Source: an uncultured Williamsia sp.
GTDB lineage: Bacteria; Actinomycetota; Actinomycetes; Mycobacteriales; Mycobacteriaceae
DNA length: 64,000 nt
Direction of reading: 5' to 3'
Assembly: GCF_947494875.1 (NCBI RefSeq)
Contig: NZ_CANLWM010000009.1
Coordinates: 208,639-272,638 of the forward strand
In this document: piece after piece, positions 46,337-55,020 of the stretch
Numbering within the stretch: the first letter of the stretch is position 1
Layout: each line of letters starts with the position of its first letter
Program-made: the position numbers and the translations under genes
The notes under the pieces: generated by a model
What the model saw: only the letters and a program-made list of their open reading frames with translations
What the model was told of the DNA's origin: nothing
Databases searched by the model: none

Positions 46337-47602
46337 GTGAGCGAGACCTCGTCGGCGTCGACCGATCATCCACCGGGCGATCCGCTCAGCGCCCAGGGCG
46401 CCCGGGTCCCGGCACCGGCGGACGTGCACGCGGCGCTGCCGGACACGCTGCTCAAGCGGGTGAAGCAGTACAGCGGTCGGCTGGCCACCGAGGCCGTGCA
46501 CTCGATGACCGACCAGCTGCCGTACTTCGGGGATCTCGAGGCGCAGCAGCGGGCGTCGGTGCAGCTGGTCGTGCAGACCGCGGTGGTCAACTTCGTCGAG
46601 TGGCTGCAGGACCCGGAGGGCAACCTCAAGTTCACCGTCCAGGCGTTCCAGGCGGTACCGCAGGACCTCGCCCGCCGGATCACCCTGCTCCAGTCGGTCG
46701 AGATGGTGCGCGTCGCGATGGAGTTCTTCGAGAAGTGGCTGCCGCTGCTCGCCCGCAACGACGCGCAACTGCGGGCGCTGACCGAGGCGGTGCTCCGGTA
46801 CGGCCGCGAGATCGGTTTCGCCGCCGCCGCCATCTATGCCTCGGCCGCCGAGTCGCGCGGTGCGTGGGACTCGCGGCTCGAGGCACTCGTCGTCGACGCT
46901 GTCGTCCGTGGCGACACCGGCCCGACGCTGCTGTCCCGCGCGGCCGCCCTCAACTGGGACGCCGACGCGACCGCGACCGTCGTCGTCGGCTACCCGCCCC
47001 CCGAACAGAACGTGTCGGTGCCGCTGGCGATCCACACGACTGCCCGTAGACACGACCGGGCCGCGCTCTCGGTGGTGCAGGGGACGCTGCTGGTCGCGAT
47101 CCTGAGCGGGGACATGTCATCGGGTGACGCCTTCGTCCAGGATCTGCTGACGCACTTCGCCGAGGGTCCCGTCGTCATCGGTCACACGACCCCGAACCTG
47201 GGAACCGCGCACGGCTCGGCGGCGGAGGCCCTCGCCGGGATGGAGGCGGTCGCGGGATGGCCCGGGGCGCCCCGGCCGGTGCACAGCTGGGAACTGCTCC
47301 CCGAGCGGGCGCTTCTCGGGGACGCGGCCGCAGTCCGGACCCTGAACGATTTCCTGGTAACACCACTGGGCAAGGGGGGCGACACACTCACCAGCACCCT
47401 GGACGCCTACCTGGACTCCGGGGGGTCCGTGGAGTCGTGCGCGCGGGAACTGTTCGTTCACCCGAATACTGTCAGATATCGACTAAAACGCATCGCCGAG
47501 GTGACCGGTCGGGACCCGACCAACCCCCGCGACGCGTACGTCCTCCGAGTGGCCGCGACGGTCGGTCGGCTAGCACGGGACCGACACAGAACGTTGACTT
47601 GA
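46337..47602 (+). CDS. mabR: PucR-type regulator MabR (FAS-II operon regulator)
   Basis: 421 aa. The C-terminal HTH_30 (PucR) domain is clear: TLDAYLDSGGSVESCARELF followed by HPNTVRYRLKRIAEVTGRD. The N-terminal ~330 residues are a helical sensory region (QLVVQTAVVNFVEWLQDPEG). The syntenic M. tuberculosis protein Rv2242 (MabR) binds the fabD promoter and represses mycolic-acid FAS-II genes; the position directly before fabD is the same here. TAGTGT six bases before the GTG predicts a leaderless transcript. Acyl-ligand sensing is suggested by the family, not visible here. Confidence 0.93.
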   Translation: MSETSSASTDHPPGDPLSAQGARVPAPADVHAALPDTLLKRVKQYSGRLATEAVHSMTDQLPYFGDLEAQQRASVQLVVQTAVVNFVEWLQDPEGNLKFTVQAFQAVPQDLARRITLLQSVEMVRVAMEFFEKWLPLLARNDAQLRALTEAVLRYGREIGFAAAAIYASAAESRGAWDSRLEALVVDAVVRGDTGPTLLSRAAALNWDADATATVVVGYPPPEQNVSVPLAIHTTARRHDRAALSVVQGTLLVAILSGDMSSGDAFVQDLLTHFAEGPVVIGHTTPNLGTAHGSAAEALAGMEAVAGWPGAPRPVHSWELLPERALLGDAAAVRTLNDFLVTPLGKGGDTLTSTLDAYLDSGGSVESCARELFVHPNTVRYRLKRIAEVTGRDPTNPRDAYVLRVAATVGRLARDRHRTLT

Positions 47603-47804
47603 ACACCACGAGTAACATGAGTCACAATTTGGTGGAGTTTTTCATACGCATCCGAGATCGGGACTGTTCTTTATCACGAGTTGCAAGTCGATGACGAACC
47701 AGACACGCGCCGACAGTCGTTTGTCAGATCCCCACAAATTGGGGCACGAAGGTTCATTCGCTTCGACACCCACATGACACGGGTTCAGGGTGTTCTGTTG
47801 TCAC
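47603..47804 (+). promoter_or_regulatory. FAS-II operon promoter region
   Basis: This 202-bp gap is clearly more AT-rich than its surroundings. It has an inverted repeat CCCCA-CAAAT-TGGGG at 47730-47744 and stretches such as AATTTGGTGGAGTTTTTCATA. It is the only promoter space for fabD-acpM-kas-accD6 and is where MabR would bind. A half-site GTTGACTTGAAC near 47592 resembles the 18-21 kb operator but lacks the second arm. Confidence 0.55.
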
Positions 47805-48713
47805 GTGCTCACGTTGCTCGCGCCCGGACAGGGCTCGCAGACCCCGGGAATGCTCGAGCCCTGGCTCGACCTGCCCGGTGCGGCCGACCAGCTCGCCACG
47901 TGGTCCAAGACGACCGGACTGGACCTGACCCGTCTCGGCACCACTGCGACCGCCGACGAGATCACCGACACCGCGGTCACCCAGCCGCTCGTCGTCGTGT
48001 CCGCACTTCTCGCCCACGACGAACTCGCGAAGCGGTCCACGCTCCCCTCGGACATGGTCGTCGCCGGCCACTCGGTGGGTGAACTCGCCGCCGCGGCCAT
48101 CGCCGGTGTGATCACCCGCGACGAGGCCGTCTCGCTCGCCGCGATCCGCGGGCGGGAGATGGCGAAGGCCTGCGCGCTCGAGCCGACCACCATGGCCGCG
48201 GTACTCGGCGGCGACGAGGAGCAGGTGCTCGCGCGTCTGGCCGAACTCGATCTCGTCCCGGCCAACCGCAACGCCGTCGGCCAGATCGTCGCCGCCGGTC
48301 GGGTGGACGCGATCGACGCACTGCTGGCCGACCCGCCGGAGAAGGCCCGTACCCGTAAACTGTCCGTGGCGGGGGCCTTCCACACGCACTTCATGTCGCC
48401 GGCACAGGATGCCGTGGCGGCCGCCGCTGCGACGATCAGCCCGCAGGAGCCCACCGCCGTGCTCCTCTCCAACTACGACGGTCGGCCGGTGTCGTCCGGC
48501 CGTGAGGCGCTCGATCGCATCGTCGCGCAGGTGACCAACCCGGTCCGATGGGACCTGTGCTCGGCGACCATGCGCGAGATGGGCGTCACCGCCGTGGTGG
48601 AACTCCCGCCGGCCGGGACGCTTGTCGGCATCGCCAAGCGTGAGCTCAAGGGTGTGCCCACGCGGGCCTGCAAGACCCCCGACGATCTGGACGGGGCCAC
48701 AGGACTTGGATAG
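47805..48713 (+). CDS. fabD: Malonyl-CoA:ACP transacylase
   Basis: 302 aa. APGQGSQTPGML near the N-terminus, nucleophile AGHSVGELAAAA, the Arg of SLAAIRGREM and the catalytic His of AFHTHFM are intact. It loads malonyl from CoA onto AcpM for FAS-II elongation of meromycolate. GTG 47805 gives MLTLLAPGQGSQ, matching orthologues; the earlier GTG 47790 adds FCCHV-type residues and has no ribosome site. It is the first gene of the operon and ends one base before a strong stem-loop. Confidence 0.95.
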   Translation: MLTLLAPGQGSQTPGMLEPWLDLPGAADQLATWSKTTGLDLTRLGTTATADEITDTAVTQPLVVVSALLAHDELAKRSTLPSDMVVAGHSVGELAAAAIAGVITRDEAVSLAAIRGREMAKACALEPTTMAAVLGGDEEQVLARLAELDLVPANRNAVGQIVAAGRVDAIDALLADPPEKARTRKLSVAGAFHTHFMSPAQDAVAAAAATISPQEPTAVLLSNYDGRPVSSGREALDRIVAQVTNPVRWDLCSATMREMGVTAVVELPPAGTLVGIAKRELKGVPTRACKTPDDLDGATGLG

Positions 48714-48714
48714 C

Positions 48715-48779
48715 GGTCCCCGCACCTGCGGGGACCCCCGGGAGGCGTGACACGCCCGTCCAAACGATGCAGCGCATCG
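48715..48779 (+). other. Three consecutive stem-loops between fabD and acpM
   Basis: Stem 1: GGTCCCCGC-ACCT-GCGGGGACC (48715-48736), 9-bp perfect stem. Stem 2: GGCGTG-A-CACGCC (48744-48756). Stem 3: CGATGC-AGC-GCATCG (48765-48779), 6 bp. They fill the 115-base gap, one base after the fabD stop, and leave the acpM ribosome site GAAGGGAG free. They could cause partial termination, RNA processing or protection that sets the ACP to FabD ratio. Confidence 0.65.
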
Positions 48780-48828
48780 CTCCGGAACTCACAGCTCGAA
48801 GACGACGAACAATGAAGGGAGCCACGCA

Positions 48829-49134
48829 GTGGCGACTCAGGAAGAACTCATCGCCGGGATCGCGGAGATCATCGAAGAGGTCACCGGTATTGAGCCCTCT
48901 GAGGTCACGATCGACAAGTCCTTCGTGGACGACCTCGACATCGACTCGCTGTCGATGGTCGAGATCGCGGTCCAGACCGAGGACAAGTACGGCGTGAAGA
49001 TCCCCGACGAAGACCTGGCCGGACTCCGCACGGTCGGCGACGCGGTGGCCTACATCCAGAAGCTCGAGGCCGAGAACCCCGAGGCAGCCGCGGCCATCAA
49101 GGCACAGGTCGACGCCAGCAAGAAGGCTGAGTGA
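48829..49134 (+). CDS. acpM: Meromycolate extension acyl carrier protein
   Basis: 101 aa. The 4'-phosphopantetheine site is Ser40 in DDLDIDSLSMVEIA. Like mycobacterial AcpM it has a C-terminal extension beyond the ~80-residue ACP core (AENPEAAAAIKAQVDASKK). It carries the growing acyl chain for the FAS-II enzymes. The GTG start has GAAGGGAG upstream. The KAS gene begins five bases after its stop, indicating coupling. Confidence 0.96.
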   Translation: MATQEELIAGIAEIIEEVTGIEPSEVTIDKSFVDDLDIDSLSMVEIAVQTEDKYGVKIPDEDLAGLRTVGDAVAYIQKLEAENPEAAAAIKAQVDASKKAE

Positions 49135-49139
49135 CGTAA

Positions 49140-50405
49140 TTGACCACCTCTCTTCGCGAATACTCGACCGCGGCGGGGAACTTCCCCAACGTCGTGGTGA
49201 CCTCCATGGTCGCCACGACGTCCGTCGGCGAGGACCTCGACTCCACCTGGAAGGGTCTGCTCGCCGGTGAGACCGGCATCAAGGCCCTGACCGACGACTT
49301 CATCACCGAGTACGACCTCCCGGTCCGTATCGGCGGGAAGCTGGTGAAGGATCCGACCGAAGAGGTGTCGCGCGTCGAGGCCCGGCGCATGAGCTACGTC
49401 GAGCGCATGGCGCACGTCATGAGCAAGCGACTGTGGGAGCAGGCCGGCGAGCCCGATGTCGAGAAGGACCGCCTCGCGGTCGTCCTCGGCACCGGTCTCG
49501 GCGGTGGCGACGCCCTCATCGCGGCGCATGACGCCATGACCGGCACGAAGAACTACCGCAAGGTCTCGCCGCTCGCCGTGCCCATGACGATGCCGAACGG
49601 ACCCGCCGCGGTCATCGGTCTCAACGTGGGTGCCCAGGCGGGCGTCATGACGCCGGTCTCGGCGTGTTCGTCCGGCTCGGAGGCCATCGCCCACGCGTGG
49701 CGACACATCGTCCTCGGTGACGCGGACATGGTCGTCACCGGTGGTGTCGAGGGCTTCATCGACGCGGTGCCGATCGCCAGCTTCGCGATGATGCGGGCGA
49801 TGAGCACACGCAACGACGATCCGGCGGCCGCGTCGCGTCCGTTCGACAAGGACCGGGACGGCTTCGTGTTCGGAGAGGCCGCAGCGCTTCTCGTCATCGA
49901 GCGCGAGGACCATGCACGTGCCCGGGGCGCGCACATCCACGCGCGTCTGCTCGGCGCGGGCATCACGTCCGACGGGTATCACCTGGTCGCACCGCACCCC
50001 GAGGGGACCGGCGCGGCACGTGCGATGACACGTGCGATGGAGACGGCCGGCATCTCGAAGTCGGACGTCACGCATGTCAACGCACACGCGACGTCGACGT
50101 CCATCGGTGACACCGCCGAGGCGCTGGCGATCAACTCGGCGCTCGGGGACCACGTCTCCGTGTACGCGCCGAAGTCGGCGCTCGGGCACTCCATCGGTGC
50201 GGTGGGCGCGTTGGAATCGGTCCTGACCGTCAAGTCCGTCGAGGAGGGCGTCATCCCGCCCACGCTGAACCTCGACAACCAGGACCCCGAGTGCAACATC
50301 GACATCGTCGCCGGTGAGCCGCGGTACGGGCACATCGAGCACGCCATCAACAACTCGTTCGGATTCGGTGGGCACAACGTCGCGCTCGCCTTCGGTCGGT
50401 ACTGA
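49140..50405 (+). CDS. kasA: Beta-ketoacyl-ACP synthase (KasA-type, sole KAS in the operon)
   Basis: 421 aa from a TTG start at 49140. The catalytic triad is visible: Cys176 in SACSSGSEA, His in [13 protein letters not shown], and His in [15 protein letters not shown] with the conserved Lys. [10 protein letters not shown] closes the fold. It condenses malonyl-AcpM with acyl-AcpM to lengthen mero-chains. Mycobacterium carries kasA and kasB in tandem here; only one copy is found before accD6, which is a useful lineage marker. Confidence 0.95.
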   Translation: MTTSLREYSTAAGNFPNVVVTSMVATTSVGEDLDSTWKGLLAGETGIKALTDDFITEYDLPVRIGGKLVKDPTEEVSRVEARRMSYVERMAHVMSKRLWEQAGEPDVEKDRLAVVLGTGLGGGDALIAAHDAMTGTKNYRKVSPLAVPMTMPNGPAAVIGLNVGAQAGVMTPVSACSSGSEAIAHAWRHIVLGDADMVVTGGVEGFIDAVPIASFAMMRAMSTRNDDPAAASRPFDKDRDGFVFGEAAALLVIEREDHARARGAHIHARLLGAGITSDGYHLVAPHPEGTGAARAMTRAMETAGISKSDVTHVNAHATSTSIGDTAEALAINSALGDHVSVYAPKSALGHSIGAVGALESVLTVKSVEEGVIPPTLNLDNQDPECNIDIVAGEPRYGHIEHAINNSFGFGGHNVALAFGRY

Positions 50406-50454
50406 CCACGACCTGGGTGCGGGGGCGACTCCGCCGGAACTGCTAGGAGACCTG

Positions 50455-51906
50455 ATGACCACAATGGCACCGATCACCTCGACGGAGGAGACCGTGGATC
50501 CTCGTGATCCCATCCTGCGCCTGACCAACTTCTTCGACGAGGGCTCGATGTCGTTGCTGCACCCCCGCGACAAGTCGGGTGTGCAGGCGGCCGTCGGGCG
50601 CGTCAACGGCGTCCGCACCATCTCGTACTGCACCGACGGCACCGTCATGGGCGGCGCCATGGGTGTGGTCGGGTGTGCGCACATCGTCAACGCGATCGAC
50701 ACCGCCATCGCCGAGCAGGCACCGGTCGTCGGCATCTGGCATTCCGGCGGAGCGCGCCTCGCCGAGGGCGTGGAGGCACTCCACGCCGTCGGCCAGGTCT
50801 TCGAGGCGATGGTCCGCGCGTCGGGCTACGTCCCGCAGATCTCCGTCGTCGTCGGCTTCGCCGCCGGCGGCGCCGCCTACGGGCCGGCCCTCACCGACGT
50901 CGTCATCATGGCGCCGGCGGGCCGCGTGTTCGTGACCGGTCCCGACGTCGTCAAGAGCGTCACCGGTGAGCAGGTCGACATGGAGTCGCTCGGCGGTCCG
51001 CTGACGCACGGCAAGAAGTCGGGCGTCAGCCACATCACCGCCGACTCCGAACCCGACGCCCTGTGGCGTGCCCGTCGCCTCGTCGCGACGTTCAGCCAGC
51101 AGGGCCATTTCAGCCGTCAGCGCGCCGAGGCCGGTGACACCGACCTCAAGGCGCTGCTGCCGGAGTCGAACCGTCGTGCCTACGACGTGCACCCGGTCGT
51201 CGCCGCCCTCCTCGACACCGAGATGGCGGCCGACGGGGAGACGGAGATCTCCTCCTTCGAGGAACTGCAGGCGAAGTGGGCGCCGAACATCGTCGTCGGG
51301 TTCGGCCGGCTGTCCGGTCGCAGCGTCGGCGTGATCGCCAACAACCCGCTGCGCATGGGCGGATGCCTCAACTCCGAGAGCGCCGAGAAGGCGTCGCGCT
51401 TCGTGCGTCTCTGCGACGCGTTCGGGATCCCGCTGATCGTCCTGACCGACGTCCCGGGCTACCTGCCGGGTGTCGGCCAGGAGTGGGGAGGCGTCGTCCG
51501 CCGTGGCGCGAAGCTGCTCCACGCGTTCGCCGAGTGCACCGTCCCGCGGGTGACGCTGGTGACCCGCAAGATCTACGGCGGCGCCTACATCGCCATGAAC
51601 TCGCGCGCACTGGGCGCGACGGCGGTGTTCGCGTGGCCCGGGTCGGAGGTCGCGGTGATGGGCGCGAAGGCGGCCGTCGGCATCCTCCACAAGAAGGCGC
51701 TGGCCGCCGCGGCCGACGACGAGCGGGAGGCCCTGCACGAGCGTCTCGCGGTCGAGCACGAGGCCATCGCCGGTGGCGTGGGGCGCGCGCAGTCGATCGG
51801 CGTGGTCGACGAGATCATCGACCCGGCGAAGACCCGCAGCATCATCGCCGAGGCACTCGCCTCGGCCCCGGCACGGCGTGGACGGCACAAGAACATCCCG
51901 CTGTGA
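50455..51906 (+). CDS. accD6: Acyl-CoA carboxylase beta subunit AccD6
   Basis: 483 aa carboxyltransferase. Oxyanion-forming glycines occur in IWHSGGARLAEGVEAL and GFAAGGAAYGPAL. The C-terminal half has VLTDVPGYLPGVGQEWGG, TRKIYGGAYIAMNS and VAVMGAKAAVGIL. With a biotinylated alpha subunit encoded elsewhere it makes malonyl-CoA for FAS. The ATG at 50455 follows AGGAG (50445-50449). It is the last gene of the FAS-II operon, followed within 20 bp by a strong terminator. Confidence 0.95.
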   Translation: MTTMAPITSTEETVDPRDPILRLTNFFDEGSMSLLHPRDKSGVQAAVGRVNGVRTISYCTDGTVMGGAMGVVGCAHIVNAIDTAIAEQAPVVGIWHSGGARLAEGVEALHAVGQVFEAMVRASGYVPQISVVVGFAAGGAAYGPALTDVVIMAPAGRVFVTGPDVVKSVTGEQVDMESLGGPLTHGKKSGVSHITADSEPDALWRARRLVATFSQQGHFSRQRAEAGDTDLKALLPESNRRAYDVHPVVAALLDTEMAADGETEISSFEELQAKWAPNIVVGFGRLSGRSVGVIANNPLRMGGCLNSESAEKASRFVRLCDAFGIPLIVLTDVPGYLPGVGQEWGGVVRRGAKLLHAFAECTVPRVTLVTRKIYGGAYIAMNSRALGATAVFAWPGSEVAVMGAKAAVGILHKKALAAAADDEREALHERLAVEHEAIAGGVGRAQSIGVVDEIIDPAKTRSIIAEALASAPARRGRHKNIPL

Positions 51907-51921
51907 CCGCATGAGCACGTG

Positions 51922-51956
51922 AGAAGGGCCCCGGACCGCTGGTCCGGGGCCCTTCT
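51922..51956 (+). terminator. Terminator of the FAS-II operon
   Basis: AGAAGGGCCCCGGACC pairs perfectly with GGTCCGGGGCCCTTCT around loop GCT, a 16-bp GC-rich stem followed by TCGTGG. It starts 16 bp after the accD6 stop and also faces the convergent DUF3145 gene, so it may act in both directions. Confidence 0.92.
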
Positions 51957-51982
51957 TCGTGGGGCAGGTTCTCGGGTGTGGG

Positions 51983-52501
51983 TCAGCCGACGCGCTGGTG
52001 CAACCAGGTGACCTCGGCGCCGGCACCGCCCAGGCGGTAGGACTCCAGGGCCTCGTCCCAGGCGGTGCCCAGGGCGGCGTCGAGCCGGCCGGCGAGACCG
52101 ATCGCGTCGGGCGCGGCGTCGATCATGGAGCGCAGCTGCATCTCGCCGACGACGACGTCACCGTTGGCGCTCATGGACCCACGCCACAGGCCGAGACCGG
52201 GCACATGGCAGAAGCGTTCGCCGTCCACGCCCTCGCTGGGGTTCTCGGTCACCTCGAAGCGCAGCACCGGCCACTCGCGCAGGGCCGAGGCCAGGCGCGC
52301 GCCCGTGCCGACGGGTCCGGTCCAGTCGACCGTGGCGCGCTGGAGCCCGCGACCGGCCTCCTGGGCCGACCACTTCAGATTCGCCCGGGCGTCGAGGGTG
52401 GACGACAACGCCCATTCGACATGCGGGCAGAGTGCGGTGGGCGACGAGTGGATGTACACCACGCCCGTCGTCACGTCCGCGAACTGTTCGAGTCTGCGCA
52501 C
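51983..52501 (-). CDS. DUF3145 family protein
   Basis: 172 aa from GTG 52501, which has GGAGGGTGGG upstream. Text such as GVVYIHSSPTALCPHVEWAL, WTGPVGTGARLASALREW and PGLGLWRGSMSANGDVVVGE is typical of DUF3145, an actinobacterial family regularly found beside fatty-acid synthase operons. The function is unknown. It converges on accD6 with the terminator between them. An upstream in-frame ATG at 52561 would add about 20 residues but lacks a ribosome site. Confidence 0.85.
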   Translation of the reverse strand: MRRLEQFADVTTGVVYIHSSPTALCPHVEWALSSTLDARANLKWSAQEAGRGLQRATVDWTGPVGTGARLASALREWPVLRFEVTENPSEGVDGERFCHVPGLGLWRGSMSANGDVVVGEMQLRSMIDAAPDAIGLAGRLDAALGTAWDEALESYRLGGAGAEVTWLHQRVG

Positions 52502-52634
52502 CGGTTCCCACCCTCCGTGGATTCGACGAGGATCGTCTTCCCCAACGTCCTGGCGTCCCACGCGGCGTCACCCGTGCGATGTCATTGTGCCTCAGGGGGC
52601 GGGTGTTGCGCCAGTGGTCTGTGGGTCCGATGTG

Positions 52635-53450
52635 CTATGCGCGCAGTTCACCGACCACCGCGTCGGCGAACTCCGACCACAGCGGCTTGGCCCACGCGCC
52701 GAACGCGCGGTCGGTCAGCACGACGCATCCCGCGTCGAGGTCGGGGTCGACCCACAGGAACGTCCCCGACTGGCCGAAGTGGCCCACCGTGCGCGGCGAG
52801 TTCTGCGACCCCGTCCAGTGCGGGCTCTTCTCGCCCCGGATCTCGGGCCCGAGCCCCCAGTCGTTGGGACGATGACGTCCGTACCCCGGGACGAAGCCGT
52901 CGAGCCCGGGGAAGTGCACCGTGGTCATCGCCTCGTGCGTCGACGGTGCGACGAGACGCGGCGCGAGCAACTCCGCCGCGAGCCGCGCGAGATCCGCGAC
53001 CGTCGAGGTGGCGCCGTGTCCGGCGGGGCCGTCCAGCGAGGTCGCCGCCATCGACAGCGGCGCACAGACGGCGTCACGCAGGTAGTCCGGGAACGGGATC
53101 CCCGTCGCGTCCTCGAGATGGCGTGCGAGCACGGCGTACCCGGCGTTGGAGTAGATGCGCTTCTCCCCCACCCCGGCCTCGACCGTCTCGTCGTCGAACG
53201 CCAGACCCGAGGCGTGCGCGAGCAGGTGTTCCACCGTGGCACCCGCTGGTCCGGCCGGGTCCGACAGCGCGACGGCCTCCTCCTCCACCGCCACCGCGAC
53301 GGCGTATGCCGACAGGAGCTTCGTCACCGACGCGAGGCCGAAGCGGGCGTCGAGGTCGCCGTGTGTGGACACGACCGACCCGTCGCCGGTCACCACCGCC
53401 GCTGCGACGGAGTCGACGGGCCAGTCGTCCAGGGAGTCGAGGGCGCTCAC
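52635..53450 (-). CDS. Serine hydrolase of the beta-lactamase (class C/esterase) fold
   Basis: 271 aa. LASVTKLL is the SxxK motif (nucleophile Ser, general base Lys), IYSNAGYAVL is the YxN motif, and GHFGQSGTF stands for the KTG-like third box (HxG type as in esterases and D-alanyl carboxypeptidases). No signal peptide, so it is likely cytosolic. It is shorter than AmpC (~380 aa). Likely an esterase or peptidase rather than a resistance enzyme. A beta-lactam substrate is not supported by the cytosolic location. Confidence 0.87.
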   Translation of the reverse strand: MSALDSLDDWPVDSVAAAVVTGDGSVVSTHGDLDARFGLASVTKLLSAYAVAVAVEEEAVALSDPAGPAGATVEHLLAHASGLAFDDETVEAGVGEKRIYSNAGYAVLARHLEDATGIPFPDYLRDAVCAPLSMAATSLDGPAGHGATSTVADLARLAAELLAPRLVAPSTHEAMTTVHFPGLDGFVPGYGRHRPNDWGLGPEIRGEKSPHWTGSQNSPRTVGHFGQSGTFLWVDPDLDAGCVVLTDRAFGAWAKPLWSEFADAVVGELRA

Positions 53451-53471
53451 GCCCCCATCAGATCACGAGCC

Positions 53472-53531
53472 CAGTGGTCCTTCGCCGGAGGTGGATCAGT
53501 GGTCCTTCGCCGGAGGCGGATCAGTGGTCCT
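53472..53531. repeat. 25-bp tandem repeat at the 3' end of the alcohol dehydrogenase gene
   Basis: CAGTGGTCCTTCGCCGGAGG(T/C)GGAT occurs at 53472-53496 and 53497-53521, one base different, and a third partial copy CAGTGGTCCT starts at 53522. The partial copy is the last codons plus stop of the dehydrogenase, so its terminal sequence seems to have been duplicated outward. It probably arose by slippage. Confidence 0.8.
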
Positions 53532-54651
53532 CGTCCGTGAAGCGGATGACGCCGCGGATGTTGCGGCCCTCGAGCATGTCCTGGTAGCCCTCGTTGATCT
53601 GGTCGAGGCGGTACTGCCGGGTGATCATGTCATCGATGTTGAGCTTGCCCATCTTGTACATCGACAGCAGCTGCGGGATGTCGAGCTTGGGGTTCGCGCC
53701 GCCGAAGATGGTGCCCTGCAACCTCTTCTGCAGCAGGGTGAGCATCGCGAGGTTGAGCGTCACCTCGGTTTCCATCATGTTCCCCATGCCGGTGAGGACA
53801 CAGGTGCCGGCCTTGGCGGTGATGCCCATCCAGAGATCGACGTCCTTGCCCTGCACCTCGCCGACGGTCACGATCACCTTGTGCGCCATGTGGCCCTCGG
53901 TCACCTCGGCGATCGTCATCGCCGCCTCCTCGACGGAGGCGAAGGTGTGCGTGGCGCCGAACTTCATGGCCTGCTCACGCTTCCACTCCACCGGGTCGAT
54001 GGCGAACACGTTGCGGGCGCCGGCGATGATCGCGCCCTGGAGGGCCGCCGTGCCGACGCCGCCGACGCCCACGATCGCCACGTCCTCGCCGGGACGGACG
54101 TCACCGCTGCGCGTCGACGAGCCGTATCCCGTGGGGATGCCGCAGCCGACGAGTGCGGCGACCTCGAACGGGATGTCCTTGTCGATCTTCACCGCCGACG
54201 CCTCGTGGACGACCATGTACGGCGAGAAGGTGCCCAGCAGGGTCATCGGGTAGACGTTCTCGCCCGCCGGGGTCTGGATGCGGAAGGTGTTGTCCGACAC
54301 GGCCTCCCCCTGGAGAAGCATCGCGCCGAAGTCGCACAGGTTCGCCAGACCGGCCTTGCACGACGGGCACTTGCCGCAGGACGGGATGAACGAGAGCACG
54401 ACGTGGTCGCCGACCTCGAAGTCGGTGACCCCCTCGCCCAACTCCTCGACGATGCCCGCGCCCTCGTGCCCGCCGAGGATCGGGAAGCCGGCCATCGGGA
54501 TGCCCCCGGTCACCAGGTGGTGGTCGGAGTGGCACATGCCGGCCGCCTCCATCCGGATCTTGATCTCGTGCGCCTTCGGATCGCCGAGTTCGACCTCCTC
54601 GATCTGCCACGGGGTGTTGGACTCCCGCAGCAGCGCGGCCTTGGTCCTCAT
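53521..54651 (-). CDS. Zinc-dependent, NDMA-dependent-type alcohol dehydrogenase (AdhB-like)
   Basis: 376 aa from ATG 54651, with GGAGGA just upstream. Catalytic zinc ligands lie in GMCHSDHHL and LGGHEGAGIV. Structural zinc Cys cluster PSCGKCPSCKAGLANLC. The NAD fold starts with VAIVGVGGVGTAALQG. The text resembles M. tuberculosis Rv0761c (AdhB) and the nicotinoprotein NDMA-dependent alcohol dehydrogenases of actinobacteria, which keep NADH bound and use an external electron carrier. The terminal DEDH-stop is the source of the adjacent 25-bp tandem repeat. Confidence 0.9.
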   Translation of the reverse strand: MRTKAALLRESNTPWQIEEVELGDPKAHEIKIRMEAAGMCHSDHHLVTGGIPMAGFPILGGHEGAGIVEELGEGVTDFEVGDHVVLSFIPSCGKCPSCKAGLANLCDFGAMLLQGEAVSDNTFRIQTPAGENVYPMTLLGTFSPYMVVHEASAVKIDKDIPFEVAALVGCGIPTGYGSSTRSGDVRPGEDVAIVGVGGVGTAALQGAIIAGARNVFAIDPVEWKREQAMKFGATHTFASVEEAAMTIAEVTEGHMAHKVIVTVGEVQGKDVDLWMGITAKAGTCVLTGMGNMMETEVTLNLAMLTLLQKRLQGTIFGGANPKLDIPQLLSMYKMGKLNIDDMITRQYRLDQINEGYQDMLEGRNIRGVIRFTDEDH

Positions 54652-54818
54652 CGCTTCCTCCATCACTCTCGCGCGCGTCTGTCCACATCTGCGCCTGAGG
54701 GTGACAGTAGTCACGATCGGCCAAAAATGGAACGTGTTCTACCTGGCTTCGTCCGTCGGTGTCGGGCGCATCCGTAGACTCGGACGCACTCGTCGCGGGC
54801 CGAGTCGCGAGGTGTGTC

Positions 54819-55013
54819 ATGGGTCCGCTGATCGAACGATTCCCCTCCCACTGCCCCCGCGGACACCGTCTCGGGGCGCGTCGGATGCTCGTCGGATGGG
54901 ACAACCGATGCGATCCACCGCAGCGGATCTGGATCTGTACGCGGTGCAGCATTGTGATGCATCACTGCGAGTACCCGTGGCCCCTCACCGATCACCCCTC
55001 CGACCGGGCATGA
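54819..55013 (+). CDS. Small zinc-ribbon-like protein
   Basis: 64 aa. HCPRGHRLGARRMLVGWDN and IWICTRCSIVMHHC contain a Cys/His knuckle and a CxxC pair spaced about 37 residues, enough for one zinc ribbon. The pattern CPxGHxLGxxRxLVGW is, from memory, common in small unnamed actinobacterial proteins. Start ATG 54819 is chosen over earlier in-frame codons since the motif begins ~10 residues in. It ends 7 bp before the diguanylate cyclase, so it may be in one operon with it. Confidence 0.65.
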   Translation: MGPLIERFPSHCPRGHRLGARRMLVGWDNRCDPPQRIWICTRCSIVMHHCEYPWPLTDHPSDRA

Positions 55014-55020
55014 TGTCGAG

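Noticed and set aside
43226..47053. Minus-strand open frame of more than 1200 codons opposite aceE and mabR, continuous with the lipoprotein gene
   Set aside because: aceE and mabR are certain on the other strand; only the part below 43225 (the lipoprotein) has a start, signal peptide and family resemblance.
47590..47604. Third copy of the regulon operator near the end of mabR (GTTGACTTGAAC)
   Set aside because: Only one half-site matches; the second arm is absent and it overlaps the mabR stop.
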